A DNA stretch of 64,000 nt from contig NZ_AP031498.1 in the NCBI RefSeq assembly GCF_042854845.1, forward strand, positions 5,456,001-5,520,000, written 5' to 3'. This document shows, in pieces, positions 16,812 to 24,932 of the stretch. Made by a program: the position numbers and the translations under genes. The notes under the pieces were generated by a model. The model made no database searches. It saw nothing but the letters and a program-made list of their open reading frames with translations, and was not told the DNA's origin. Origin of the DNA: Maricurvus nonylphenolicus (lineage in GTDB: Bacteria; Pseudomonadota; Gammaproteobacteria; Pseudomonadales; Cellvibrionaceae). Position 1 is the first letter of the stretch. Each line of letters opens with the position of its first letter.

Positions 16812-17282
16812 ATGTTTTGTCTAAAAGTGTTTCGCAACAGCACCCTGCTAGTGTCCGGCCTGCTTGCCATCCTCTTCACCCATAATGCTCTCGCCGATGC
16901 CAAACCCTACCAGGATTTTGGTGATTACCGCGTTATCTACACGGTATTTAACAGCAGTTTTATCAAGCCGGATATCGCCAAGACCTACAACATTACCCGC
17001 GGCAAAAGCCAGGCGCTGATCAATGTATCGTTGATTAAAAACACCGCCGACGGTTCCACCGAAGGCCTACCTGCCAACATCAGCGGCACCGTTACCAACC
17101 TGATGCAGCAACAAAAAGTCCTGAAATTTGTTGAGGTTCAGGAACAAAATGCCGTGTATTATCTGGCGCCGCTGCGTTTTACCAATGAAGAGGTGCTTAA
17201 CTTCGCGATCGAGGTCAAAACCAGCGCCAATGCCAAACCCTTTGAGCTGGAATTTACCAAAACCCTCTATGTCGATAAGTAA
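16812..17282 (+). CDS. DUF4426 exported protein
   Basis: A 156-residue secreted protein with a signal peptide (MFCLKVFRNSTLLVSGLLAI, then FTHNALA; predicted cut after ALA near residue 29). The mature part matches the DUF4426 pattern: FGDYRVIYTVFNSSFIKPDI, then TYNITRGKSQALINVSLIKN. Its function is unknown. It sits in the metW-DUF4426-rdgB-hemW order conserved in Pseudomonas relatives. An AGGAGAG ribosome site precedes the ATG. Its last 14 bases overlap the rdgB start in another frame, suggesting coupled translation. Confidence 0.9.
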   Translation: MFCLKVFRNSTLLVSGLLAILFTHNALADAKPYQDFGDYRVIYTVFNSSFIKPDIAKTYNITRGKSQALINVSLIKNTADGSTEGLPANISGTVTNLMQQQKVLKFVEVQEQNAVYYLAPLRFTNEEVLNFAIEVKTSANAKPFELEFTKTLYVDK

Positions 17283-17880
17283 TACCCAAACCATCGTTCT
17301 TGCCAGTGGCAATGCTGGCAAGCTGCGAGAATTGCAACTGCTGCTTGCTGATCACAACTTCGATGTACGTTCACAGTCGGAATTTGATGTTCCCGAAGCC
17401 ATTGAAGATGGCCTGAGTTTTGTCGAAAACGCCATCATTAAAGCCCGCAACGCCTGCAAACATACCGGTCATGCCGCCATAGCCGACGATTCCGGTCTGG
17501 AAGTCGACGCCCTGCAGGGCCAGCCTGGCATCTACTCTTCGCGTTACGCCGGCCCCGACTGCAACGACAGCGACAACAACCAGAAATTGTTAAACAGCCT
17601 GGAAGGTTTAACCCAGGCTGAGCGTACGGCGCGTTTTCAGTGTGTGTTGGTGTATATGCGCCACGCAGAGGACCCATCACCCATCATCTGCCAGGGCAGC
17701 TGGGAAGGCCGCATCCTGCAGTCATTAAGTGGTGAAGGCGGCTTTGGTTACGACCCACTGTTTTACGTACCGGAGCAAGACTGCGCGGCAGCTGAGCTCA
17801 GCAAGGAAGCCAAAAGCGCAATCAGCCATCGCGGTAAAGCGATGGCCAAGCTGCTGCAAGCACTTGCCTCGAAAGACTAA
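17269..17880 (+). CDS. rdgB: RdgB/HAM1 dITP/XTP pyrophosphatase
   Basis: House-cleaning nucleotide pyrophosphatase that removes dITP, dXTP and ITP. The start was set at 17269 (MSISNTQTIVLASGNAGKL), giving 203 residues, close to the usual 197. An upstream in-frame start would add residues read through the DUF4426 gene. Motifs are LASGNAGKLREL, ADDSGLEVDALQGQPGIYSS with catalytic acids, GEGGFGYDPLFYVPE and SHRGKAMAKL. It overlaps the previous gene by 14 bases and is followed 8 bases later by hemW. Confidence 0.96.
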   Translation: MSISNTQTIVLASGNAGKLRELQLLLADHNFDVRSQSEFDVPEAIEDGLSFVENAIIKARNACKHTGHAAIADDSGLEVDALQGQPGIYSSRYAGPDCNDSDNNQKLLNSLEGLTQAERTARFQCVLVYMRHAEDPSPIICQGSWEGRILQSLSGEGGFGYDPLFYVPEQDCAAAELSKEAKSAISHRGKAMAKLLQALASKD

Positions 17881-17888
17881 GTCAACCC

Positions 17889-19031
17889 ATGTTATCGCTG
17901 CCGCCGCTTTCTCTTTACGTGCATATCCCCTGGTGTGTGCGTAAGTGTCCCTACTGTGATTTCAACTCCCATGTTGCTGGCAAGGAATTACCCGAGGCGG
18001 AGTACCTGGCCGCTCTGGAAGCCGATTTGCAGCAGGAACTCGCCTATGTACAGGGACGCAAACTGCACAGCATTTTTATGGGTGGCGGCACACCGAGTAT
18101 ATTTTCTGCCCAGGCTATTGGCCAGATTCTGACGATGGCCGAAAAACAGATTGGCTTTGAATCGGATATCGAAATCACCCTGGAAGCCAACCCCGGTACT
18201 TTTGAGCAAGAAAAATTCAGCGGTTACCGGCAGGCAGGAATCAATCGCCTGTCCATCGGTATTCAAAGTTTTAATGACGATCACCTGCAACGCCTGGGGC
18301 GCATCCACAGCCATAATGAGGCCGTAAACGCCGTGGCCATGGCCCGCCAGGCAGGCTTTGATAATTTTAATCTCGACCTGATGCACGGGCTGCCCAATCA
18401 AACCGCCCAGCAAGCGCTGGCTGATTTGCAACAGGCCATCGATTTACAACCGGAGCATATCTCCTGGTACCAACTGACCATCGAGCCCAATACCGAGTTC
18501 TACAGCCGCCCGCCAACACTGCCTATCGATGATGAACTGGCCAATATTCAGGATCAGGGTCATCAACTATTGCAGGACAACGGCTACGCCCAATACGAGA
18601 TTTCTGCCTACGCCAAACCCCAGCGCCAGTCACGCCACAACCGTAACTACTGGCAGTTTGGCGACTACCTCGGCATAGGCGCAGGCGCCCACGGCAAGGT
18701 TACCCTGTTAGAACCGCAGACAATGTTGCGGCGCCAGAAAACCCGCTTGCCGCAACATTATCTGGATAACAATCGGGACTTTTGTAGCGCCAGTAATCCC
18801 ATTCCCGGCGACGAGCTGGCGCTGGAGTTTATGATGAATGGCCTGCGTTTAATCAATGGCGTCTCCACCGATCTGTTCAGCGCCACCACCGGCCTGGATC
18901 TGGAGGTTATTCGTGAACCTGTTGAGCGATTGCAGCAACAGGGATTATTGCGCTCCAAAGAGGGGCTTTTGGCCACTACCCGCGAAGGCAACCGCTACCT
19001 CAACAGCGTCTTGCAAGCCTTTGTTTTGTAA
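17889..19031 (+). CDS. hemW: HemW, radical-SAM heme chaperone
   Basis: Radical-SAM protein once annotated as coproporphyrinogen oxidase but now regarded as a heme chaperone. The 380 residues begin LSLYVHIPWCVRKCPYCDFN with the CxxxCxxC cluster (C16, C20, C23). FMGGGTPSIF, LEANPGTFE, RLSIGIQSFNDDHLQRLGR and the HNRNYWQFGDYLGIGAGAHG signature follow. The C-terminal HemN_C domain reads LALEFMMNGLRL. It lacks the extra N-terminal segment of true HemN. It ends the metX-hemW run. Confidence 0.95.
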   Translation: MLSLPPLSLYVHIPWCVRKCPYCDFNSHVAGKELPEAEYLAALEADLQQELAYVQGRKLHSIFMGGGTPSIFSAQAIGQILTMAEKQIGFESDIEITLEANPGTFEQEKFSGYRQAGINRLSIGIQSFNDDHLQRLGRIHSHNEAVNAVAMARQAGFDNFNLDLMHGLPNQTAQQALADLQQAIDLQPEHISWYQLTIEPNTEFYSRPPTLPIDDELANIQDQGHQLLQDNGYAQYEISAYAKPQRQSRHNRNYWQFGDYLGIGAGAHGKVTLLEPQTMLRRQKTRLPQHYLDNNRDFCSASNPIPGDELALEFMMNGLRLINGVSTDLFSATTGLDLEVIREPVERLQQQGLLRSKEGLLATTREGNRYLNSVLQAFVL

Positions 19032-19131
19032 GACTTTAGTCATATCACCTTATTTGCTGCCCGGCACCCTGTAGCCACGTGCCTTGGGGCCAAAATCTGC
19101 TACACTCTTTGGAAGTGGCATAAGAAAGCCC

Positions 19132-19248
19132 ATGGAAGATCACAAATCGCGCTTATCACATATAGACGACGAGATTTTGCTACCACCAGCTGCGGATGAT
19201 TCCATTAACCGTTTGAGGACAGTCACGGACCCACGTCATACATGCTAA
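19132..19248 (+). CDS. Possible 38-residue upstream ORF coupled to the hybrid kinase
   Basis: An open frame of 38 codons (MEDHKSRLSHIDDEILLPPA at its start) ends in a TAA that overlaps the kinase ATG region (CATGCTAA), a 7-base overlap. The kinase start itself has no visible Shine-Dalgarno site, so translation of this frame could feed it. The upstream site is only AAGAAAG with short spacing. The acidic, hydrophilic composition is unlike a signal or membrane peptide. It may be a real small protein, a leader, or chance. Confidence 0.3.
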   Translation: MEDHKSRLSHIDDEILLPPAADDSINRLRTVTDPRHTC

Positions 19249-21689
19249 ATCTCGGCGAATATAGACGTAAAAACCCCATTGCGACCAAGCTGATGGGGTT
19301 GATCCTGCTCAGCAGTTCGCTAATTGCCCTTATCGCTATTGGCCTGCAGCTCTACCACAGCTTTCACTACGATATTACCGAACTGGAAAAACGCCTCGAC
19401 CAAGTGCGTATTTCCACCCTGCCCAGTATCACCAAAAGCCTGTGGGGCTTTGATGAAGAGCAACTCAATGTTCAGATTCAAAGTGTGCTCAAGGTTGAAG
19501 ACGTGGTACAGGTCACCGTTATCTGGCGCGACTGGAACAATATGGAACAGGCCATGATGGCCAGTTCACTGGATATGAATCTGGATATCGCCGAGGTGGA
19601 AAAGGCCACCCGCAACGTCCTGATCCGCGAATACCCGCTGGTGTATGAAGCCGAGAACTCCCCCAACCAAACCCTGGGCAAGCTGGTGGTTACTGCCAGC
19701 CTGCAAGGTGTGTATGCCAAACTGTGGGAGCGGGCGATTTTTATCGGCACCCTGCAGGGCACCAAGACCCTGATCATCTCCATTTTTATCCTCTGGCTGG
19801 TGCGAACCCTGCTCACTCGCCATATGGAAACCATCGCCGGTTATGCCCGCCAGTTAAATATCGACAACCTCAAGCGCTCCCTGCGTTTAAACCGCTTTAG
19901 AGCCGCCGACAAAAATCCCGATGAGTTGGACAATGTGGTCGACGCCTTCAACCAGATGCGTGAATCCCTGCTGGAAGATATCGAGCAACGCCGCACCATG
20001 GAACTGGCACTGCTGGCAGAAAAAGAAGAGAAGATGGAATCCCAGCGACAAACCGCTGCGGCCGAAGATGCCAACCGCGCCAAGAGCCAGTTCCTTGCCA
20101 CCATGAGCCACGAAATTCGCACACCCATGAACGGTGTTATCGGCATGGTGGAACTGCTGCGCGACACACCACTCAACGACAGCCAACAACATTATCTGGA
20201 TGTGATTCATCGCTCCGGTGAAACCTTGCTGACCATCATCAACGATATTCTCGATTACTCGAAGATCGAAGCCGGCAAAATGGAACTGGAAAGTGCCAGC
20301 TTCAATCTGGAAGATTTAATCGAGGACTGTGTGCAACTGTTCGGCGCTACCGCCAACAAACGCCGCATCGAACTGGTTGGCAGTGTCAGCCCCACCACAC
20401 CGCTGTACCTGAAAGGTGACCCCACCCGTCTGCGCCAGGTATTAATCAACCTGCTGGGCAACGCCTTTAAATTTACCACCAACGGTTATATCACCATTGA
20501 AGCCAAACGCGAGCCAGGCCACGATCTCGATAATCCCCTGGTACGCTTTAGTATTTCCGATAGCGGTATCGGTATTTCTGAAGAGGCCCAAAATCGTCTG
20601 TTTGAATCTTTCAGCCAGGCTGACAGTTCAACCACACGCAAATACGGTGGTACCGGTTTGGGACTGGCCATCTGTAAACGCCTGGCAGAATTGATGGGCG
20701 GCGAGATTGGTGTCACCAGTACCGAAGGCGAGGGTTCCTGCTTCTGGTTTACCGCAAAATTTGAGCGCGATGTCACCAAGGTGGAACCACAAACCACCAA
20801 AGCGCTGGCATCCTTGGCCGGTACTCGCTTGCTGATGGTAGAAGACAACACCACCCTGTGTGCGATCCTCAGCCATCATTGCCAGAGCTGGGGCGTTTCT
20901 GTCGATCTCGCTCACAAAGGCCGCGAAGCGTTGGAGCTGTTACGTAGCAACGCCGATAACGGCAAACCCGAGTATGACTTTATTTCCCTCGACTATATGC
21001 TGCCCGATATCGACGGCCTCACTTTGGCCGGTGAAATTCAGGAGCAATGGCCTGAGATCAGCTCCAAGTTTTTTGTTCTCAGCGGTGCCGATATCCCGTT
21101 AAGCAGCGATGTACTGGAAGCGAAAAAAATCCACACCGCCCTGCGAAAACCGATTTCGCCCCGCAAGCTGAAAAAAGAACTCGCCACCTTAATGGGCAAG
21201 GAGCTCACCACAGAAGCCGCCAGCGACGACAGCAGTGTTGATCACGGCGCAAGCTTTGCAAACCTGCGGGTGCTGGTGGCAGAAGATAATGCGGTTAACC
21301 GCATGGTGATTAAAGGCCTGCTCGGCAAATTGAGTATTAAGCCACTGATGGTAGAAAATGGTCTGGAGGCCTACAACACGGCAACCTCAGCTGATAAGCC
21401 ATTCGATCTGATTTTAATGGACTGTGAAATGCCCGAGATGGATGGCTTCGAGGCCACTCGCCAGATTCGCCAGTTCGAAAAACAACACGGTCTTACCGCC
21501 ACCTCTATTGTCGCACTTACCGCTCACGCCATGCAGGAGCATCGTGAGGCGGTTTACGCCTGCGGCATGAATCACTACCTGTGCAAACCTATCACCCTGG
21601 ATGAATTGCGCACGGCCTTCGACAAGCTGGGCCTGTCGAAGTCGCCGCAACACGCCATGTCTGAATCTGATACTAACTGGAATATTTAA
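19242..21689 (+). CDS. Membrane hybrid sensor histidine kinase with two receiver domains
   Basis: An 815-residue inner-membrane sensor. Helix 1 is at about 15-37, a periplasmic sensor at about 38-165, and helix 2 at about 170-190. A HAMP-like and coiled linker follows, then HisKA with H290 in SHEIRTPMNGVIGMVELL. The ATPase domain has NLLGNAFKFT, DSGIGIS and GGTGLGLAI. Receiver 1 (about 528-650) has Asp584 in SLDYMLPDIDG. Receiver 2 (about 675-795) has Asp727 in LILMDCEMPEMDG. No Hpt domain is visible, so a separate phosphotransfer protein is needed. The signal and output are unknown; there is no regulator gene directly beside it. The stop overlaps the convergent lipoprotein gene by four bases. 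Confidence 0.92.
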   Translation: MLNLGEYRRKNPIATKLMGLILLSSSLIALIAIGLQLYHSFHYDITELEKRLDQVRISTLPSITKSLWGFDEEQLNVQIQSVLKVEDVVQVTVIWRDWNNMEQAMMASSLDMNLDIAEVEKATRNVLIREYPLVYEAENSPNQTLGKLVVTASLQGVYAKLWERAIFIGTLQGTKTLIISIFILWLVRTLLTRHMETIAGYARQLNIDNLKRSLRLNRFRAADKNPDELDNVVDAFNQMRESLLEDIEQRRTMELALLAEKEEKMESQRQTAAAEDANRAKSQFLATMSHEIRTPMNGVIGMVELLRDTPLNDSQQHYLDVIHRSGETLLTIINDILDYSKIEAGKMELESASFNLEDLIEDCVQLFGATANKRRIELVGSVSPTTPLYLKGDPTRLRQVLINLLGNAFKFTTNGYITIEAKREPGHDLDNPLVRFSISDSGIGISEEAQNRLFESFSQADSSTTRKYGGTGLGLAICKRLAELMGGEIGVTSTEGEGSCFWFTAKFERDVTKVEPQTTKALASLAGTRLLMVEDNTTLCAILSHHCQSWGVSVDLAHKGREALELLRSNADNGKPEYDFISLDYMLPDIDGLTLAGEIQEQWPEISSKFFVLSGADIPLSSDVLEAKKIHTALRKPISPRKLKKELATLMGKELTTEAASDDSSVDHGASFANLRVLVAEDNAVNRMVIKGLLGKLSIKPLMVENGLEAYNTATSADKPFDLILMDCEMPEMDGFEATRQIRQFEKQHGLTATSIVALTAHAMQEHREAVYACGMNHYLCKPITLDELRTAFDKLGLSKSPQHAMSESDTNWNI

Positions 21690-22138
21690 CCGGCATATTT
21701 AACAGGTATTGCCACGGCACCGCTAAAATGCTCGCGATCCGCATCTGTTGCCGTTTCTTTGCACTCACCACGAATACGCGATTTACCCTGTTCTGCAAAA
21801 CGCTCCAGCACCATATAACCTTCGCGGCAGTAACCACTGGTTTCGAGTTTTTGATCAAGTAATGCCGTTGTCATTTTCTCCAACTCATCACTCCTGTCTT
21901 TTCTTCCTCCTCCACCTTTGCGCTCTCCACGAGCAGGCGGTCGCATACCACTTTTGCCACCCTGGCGCTCAGGGCGTTGCATGCTTAAGGTAAAGACAAA
22001 CATCTTACTGCCATCTTGCGTAATATGCGTTGAGAAATCCTGCGAGAGGGCGGGGGCCGGGCGCTTCTGTCCCGGTCCCGAACAGGCCGTTATACCTGCA
22101 ACCGCCCCCAACAATAAAATGCCAGGTATAAACTTCAT
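21686..22138 (-). CDS. Hypothetical lipoprotein, Arg/Gly/Lys-rich
   Basis: A 150-residue protein with a lipoprotein signal (MKFIPGILLLGAVAGITACS; lipobox ITAC with Cys19). The middle is strongly basic and Gly-rich (RPPARGERKGGGGRKDRS). The C-terminal part has two Cys (SGYCREGY and RGECKET) that may form a disulfide. I recognise no family. It lies 14 bases downstream of another exported protein gene, so the two are probably co-transcribed, divergent from an OmpR/EnvZ-type pair. This suggests an envelope-stress or metal-related regulon. The ribosome site is AGGGGA. Confidence 0.75.
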   Translation of the reverse strand: MKFIPGILLLGAVAGITACSGPGQKRPAPALSQDFSTHITQDGSKMFVFTLSMQRPERQGGKSGMRPPARGERKGGGGRKDRSDELEKMTTALLDQKLETSGYCREGYMVLERFAEQGKSRIRGECKETATDADREHFSGAVAIPVKYAG

Positions 22139-22152
22139 ATTAATCCCCTGTA

Positions 22153-22557
22153 TTAATCATCGTTCTGTTGAGCACGGCGTTTTTCCAAACGCTCTTGCAG
22201 GCGTTCATACTTTTTCAGCGGCATGCCATTCTTAGCCAGCTCCAGCTCTTCAACCAACGAGTCATCCCTGGTGACGATGGACACCTCAAAGCCACTACGG
22301 GTAGATGAAACCTTGCCAACTTTCAGGTTTTCATTGCCCTTCATAATCAGTCGAGCCTCCATCAAGGTGCGAACCTGGTCTTTGCTTAACTCTCGGGCCA
22401 GCATTTCTTCAGGATCCATATGATGCGCTTTGAATGGCCCACCGTGCTTGCCCATACCAAAGCCTCGATCACAATCTTTGCCACCCGGCATGGCAAAAGC
22501 AGAGCCAGCAGAGAGGGCGGCAACCAGGGCTGAGATCATCAATAATTTCTTTTTCAT
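22153..22557 (-). CDS. Small periplasmic protein, Gly/His-rich N-terminus
   Basis: A 134-residue exported protein. The signal peptide is MKKKLLMISALVAALSAGSA with cleavage after AFA. The mature N-terminus is rich in Gly, His, Lys and Met (GGKDCDRGFGMGKHGGPFKA then HHMDPEE), suggesting metal contact. A helical, charged C-terminus follows (LKKYERLQERLEKRR). Size, export and position beside a two-component system resemble CpxP/Spy-type accessory proteins, but I see no LTxxQ motif, so this is analogy only. An AGGAAT site precedes the start. It is first in a two-gene unit with the lipoprotein. Confidence 0.75.
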   Translation of the reverse strand: MKKKLLMISALVAALSAGSAFAMPGGKDCDRGFGMGKHGGPFKAHHMDPEEMLARELSKDQVRTLMEARLIMKGNENLKVGKVSSTRSGFEVSIVTRDDSLVEELELAKNGMPLKKYERLQERLEKRRAQQNDD

Positions 22558-22696
22558 AGCAGTATTCCTCTTGGACTAAGTAAGGGACAGGGCCTTGAGA
22601 GCAAGCACCACCCCGTGTTGGTGAGTTCATTGGAACACAGCATCCGCGCCAGGATTTGCCAGGAATCTGTCAATTTGTCGCAACTGGTCGCAGCCC

Positions 22697-22716
22697 TGAT
22701 ACAATTTGATACAGTT
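22697..22716 (+). promoter_or_regulatory. Tandem decamer, candidate response-regulator binding site
   Basis: TGATACAATT is followed directly by TGATACAGTT, 57 bases upstream of the response-regulator start and within the 215-base divergent promoter region. OmpR-family regulators often bind tandem direct repeats spaced one helical turn apart (10-11 bp), which this matches. A looser GTCGCA repeat lies just upstream. The assignment is inference. Confidence 0.4.
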
Positions 22717-22772
22717 GCCTAAACGTGAATTTGCAATAATAAACCCAGCAATAACACGAGAAACCCGGATTT

Positions 22773-23483
22773 ATGTCAGAGACGCATATTCTGGTCGTCG
22801 ACGACCACCAAGATATACGAGACCTGTTAGGCAGTTATCTGTCACAGCACGGTTTTCGCGTCAGCCTGGCTAATGGTGGCGAACAGATGCGCAGCCAACT
22901 GCAACCGGGAAATGTCGATCTGGTGGTGCTGGACATTATGATGCCGGGTGAAAGCGGACTGGACCTGCTAAAAGAACTGCGTACTCATGATGACCTGCCA
23001 GTGATTATGCTGACCGCCATGAGCGAAGATGCCGACTGCGTACTGGGTTTGGAAATGGGCGCCGACGACTATGTCACCAAACCCTTTAGCCCGCGGGTAT
23101 TATTGGCTCGTATTAAAGCGGTGTTAAGACGGCCAAAAGAGGAATCTCCAATCGCGAAACCTGATAGCGATTACCTGCGTTTTAAAGGTTGGGAACTCGA
23201 TATACACCAACGCCAACTCAGCCGTCATGACGGTGTGTTAATTTCCCTAAGCAGCGCCGAGTTTACCTTATTAAAAGTTTTCCTATCCCATCCGCAACAG
23301 GTGCTTAGTCGCGATGAACTGCTAAACCTCACCAAAGGTCGTGACGCCCTGCCGTTTGATCGCAGTATTGACAACCAAATCAGTCGCCTGCGCCGCAAGA
23401 TTGAAAGCGACCCCCACAATCCCACGCTGATTAAAACCATTTGGGGCGGCGGTTATATGTTTACGGAAGCTCTGCAGTCGTGA
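22773..23483 (+). CDS. OmpR-family response regulator
   Basis: A 236-residue DNA-binding regulator. The receiver domain has ILVVDDHQDI at the pocket, Asp54 in VVLDIMMPGESG, Thr in IMLTAMSED and Lys103 in VTKPFSPR. The winged helix (about 135-232) shows SSAEFTLLKVFLSHPQQVLS, SRDELL and IDNQISRLRRKIESDP, followed by IKTIWGGGYMF. The next gene's GTG overlaps the stop (GTGA), so it is coupled to the kinase. Its likely targets include the divergent exported protein genes. Confidence 0.93.
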   Translation: MSETHILVVDDHQDIRDLLGSYLSQHGFRVSLANGGEQMRSQLQPGNVDLVVLDIMMPGESGLDLLKELRTHDDLPVIMLTAMSEDADCVLGLEMGADDYVTKPFSPRVLLARIKAVLRRPKEESPIAKPDSDYLRFKGWELDIHQRQLSRHDGVLISLSSAEFTLLKVFLSHPQQVLSRDELLNLTKGRDALPFDRSIDNQISRLRRKIESDPHNPTLIKTIWGGGYMFTEALQS

Positions 23484-24877
23484 AAATGCCCTGGCCAAAA
23501 AAATTGCGCACACAAATGGTTGTGCTGGTACTAATCACCTTAATTCTGGCGCAGGGTATTAGTCTGTGGGTGCTTTCCAATGCTCACAGTAAAGCCCTGG
23601 AAAGTCATAACCAGCGCTTTCTGTTTCGTCAGCTATCCGCCATTGTACAGCTGCTGGAGTCCACTCCACCCAGTTTGCATGAAAACATACTGTCCGCCTG
23701 GCATCGCCCGGGCATTCATTTTCAACAACTCGATTCGCCCAGCATTAATAAAACTGACAAAGAAATCGAGGCACGACTAACTGAACGCCTAACCCTGTGG
23801 CTAGGGGACGAGTACCGCGATCGCATTCGTGTAGCCGTAGAAATGAAGGACAAACCGCCACGGCGATACAAAGCAGATAAAGAAAGGTATAAGGAAAAAC
23901 ACTCACACCATCGCCGGCCGCCTTTGCCCCTGGAAACACTTATTATCGAAGTGCAATTACAGGATAACCGCTGGCTGCAAAGCCAGGTCGCCACACCGGC
24001 GGTATCTCCACTCGCAGCGCGGCAGACACTCACGTTTTTACTGATTTCCAGTGTCTTGGTTCTGGCCGTTGTCATCTGGCGCCTGCGCAGAATTACCCGC
24101 TCACTCAGTGATCTGACTCAAGCTGCCAGCGATCTTGGTCGCGGCCAGAAGGTTGCCGCACTCGACGCCCAGGGGCCTGAGGATATCAAAACCGCCATTA
24201 ACGCATTTAATCATATGAGTGAGCGACTCGACCGCTTTGTGCTGGAGCGTACTCGCATGCTTGCGGCACTGTCTCACGATTTGCGCACACCTATCACCAG
24301 CATGCGCTTGCGCCTGGAGCTGATGCAAGCCAGCGAAGAGCGAGATAAGTTGTTGGCAAGCCTGGAAGACATGCAGCAGATGTCTGAAGCCACGCTGGCA
24401 TTTATTCGCGAAAGCGGTGATACCGAAGCAACCCGCCAGGTTGATCTCACGGCGTTATTAGACAGTTTGTGTGATGACTTTATTGATCTCGGCGCCGCGC
24501 TGACGTTTGATCAAAGCTCAACACCAGACCAACCGCCTATCCTGGCTTGTCGACCGGTCAGTCTTAAACGCGCGCTACGCAATCTGTTGGAAAACGCGGT
24601 TAAATACGGAGAAAGTGTTAACGTAAATTTAAGCGAAAACCCTAATGGCCATATCGTCATACAGATACAGGACCAAGGGCCAGGAATACCCGAGACGGAG
24701 CTTGAACGCGTCTTTGAACCTTTTTATCGGGTGGAGTCTTCCCGTAACCGGGACACGGGGGGGATTGGCTTGGGCTTATCAATCAGCCGGCAGGTGATTG
24801 TTAACCACGGCGGTGAGTTGCGCTTAAAAAATACCACGGCGGGATTATTAGTCGAGATTGAACTTCCCCTCAAATAA
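23480..24877 (+). CDS. EnvZ-type sensor histidine kinase
   Basis: Sensor partner of the regulator at 22773. The start was placed at GTG 23480 (GTGA overlap, GGAAG ten bases upstream) rather than an in-frame codon within the regulator; an ATG at 23486 is also possible. Helix 1 is at about 11-31 and the periplasmic part at about 32-180. The latter contains a His/Arg-rich run (KEKHSHHRRPP) that could bind metal. Helix 2 and HAMP follow. The H-box is ALSHDLRTPITSMRL. The ATPase lobe has NLLENAVKYGE, QDQGPGIP and GGIGLGLSISRQ. It resembles EnvZ/RstB-type kinases. A strong terminator follows. Confidence 0.92.
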   Translation: MKMPWPKKLRTQMVVLVLITLILAQGISLWVLSNAHSKALESHNQRFLFRQLSAIVQLLESTPPSLHENILSAWHRPGIHFQQLDSPSINKTDKEIEARLTERLTLWLGDEYRDRIRVAVEMKDKPPRRYKADKERYKEKHSHHRRPPLPLETLIIEVQLQDNRWLQSQVATPAVSPLAARQTLTFLLISSVLVLAVVIWRLRRITRSLSDLTQAASDLGRGQKVAALDAQGPEDIKTAINAFNHMSERLDRFVLERTRMLAALSHDLRTPITSMRLRLELMQASEERDKLLASLEDMQQMSEATLAFIRESGDTEATRQVDLTALLDSLCDDFIDLGAALTFDQSSTPDQPPILACRPVSLKRALRNLLENAVKYGESVNVNLSENPNGHIVIQIQDQGPGIPETELERVFEPFYRVESSRNRDTGGIGLGLSISRQVIVNHGGELRLKNTTAGLLVEIELPLK

Positions 24878-24910
24878 AAACGGGCCCAAAGATAGAAAGG
24901 GCCCGTTTTT
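24876..24910. terminator. Strong bidirectional intrinsic terminator
   Basis: AAAAACGGGCCC (24876-24887) pairs perfectly with GGGCCCGTTTTT (24899-24910) across an 11-base A-rich loop. It serves both the sensor kinase (plus) and the methyltransferase (minus), which converge here. Confidence 0.95.
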
Positions 24911-24932
24911 ATTTCTTGGAATCAACTTCTAC

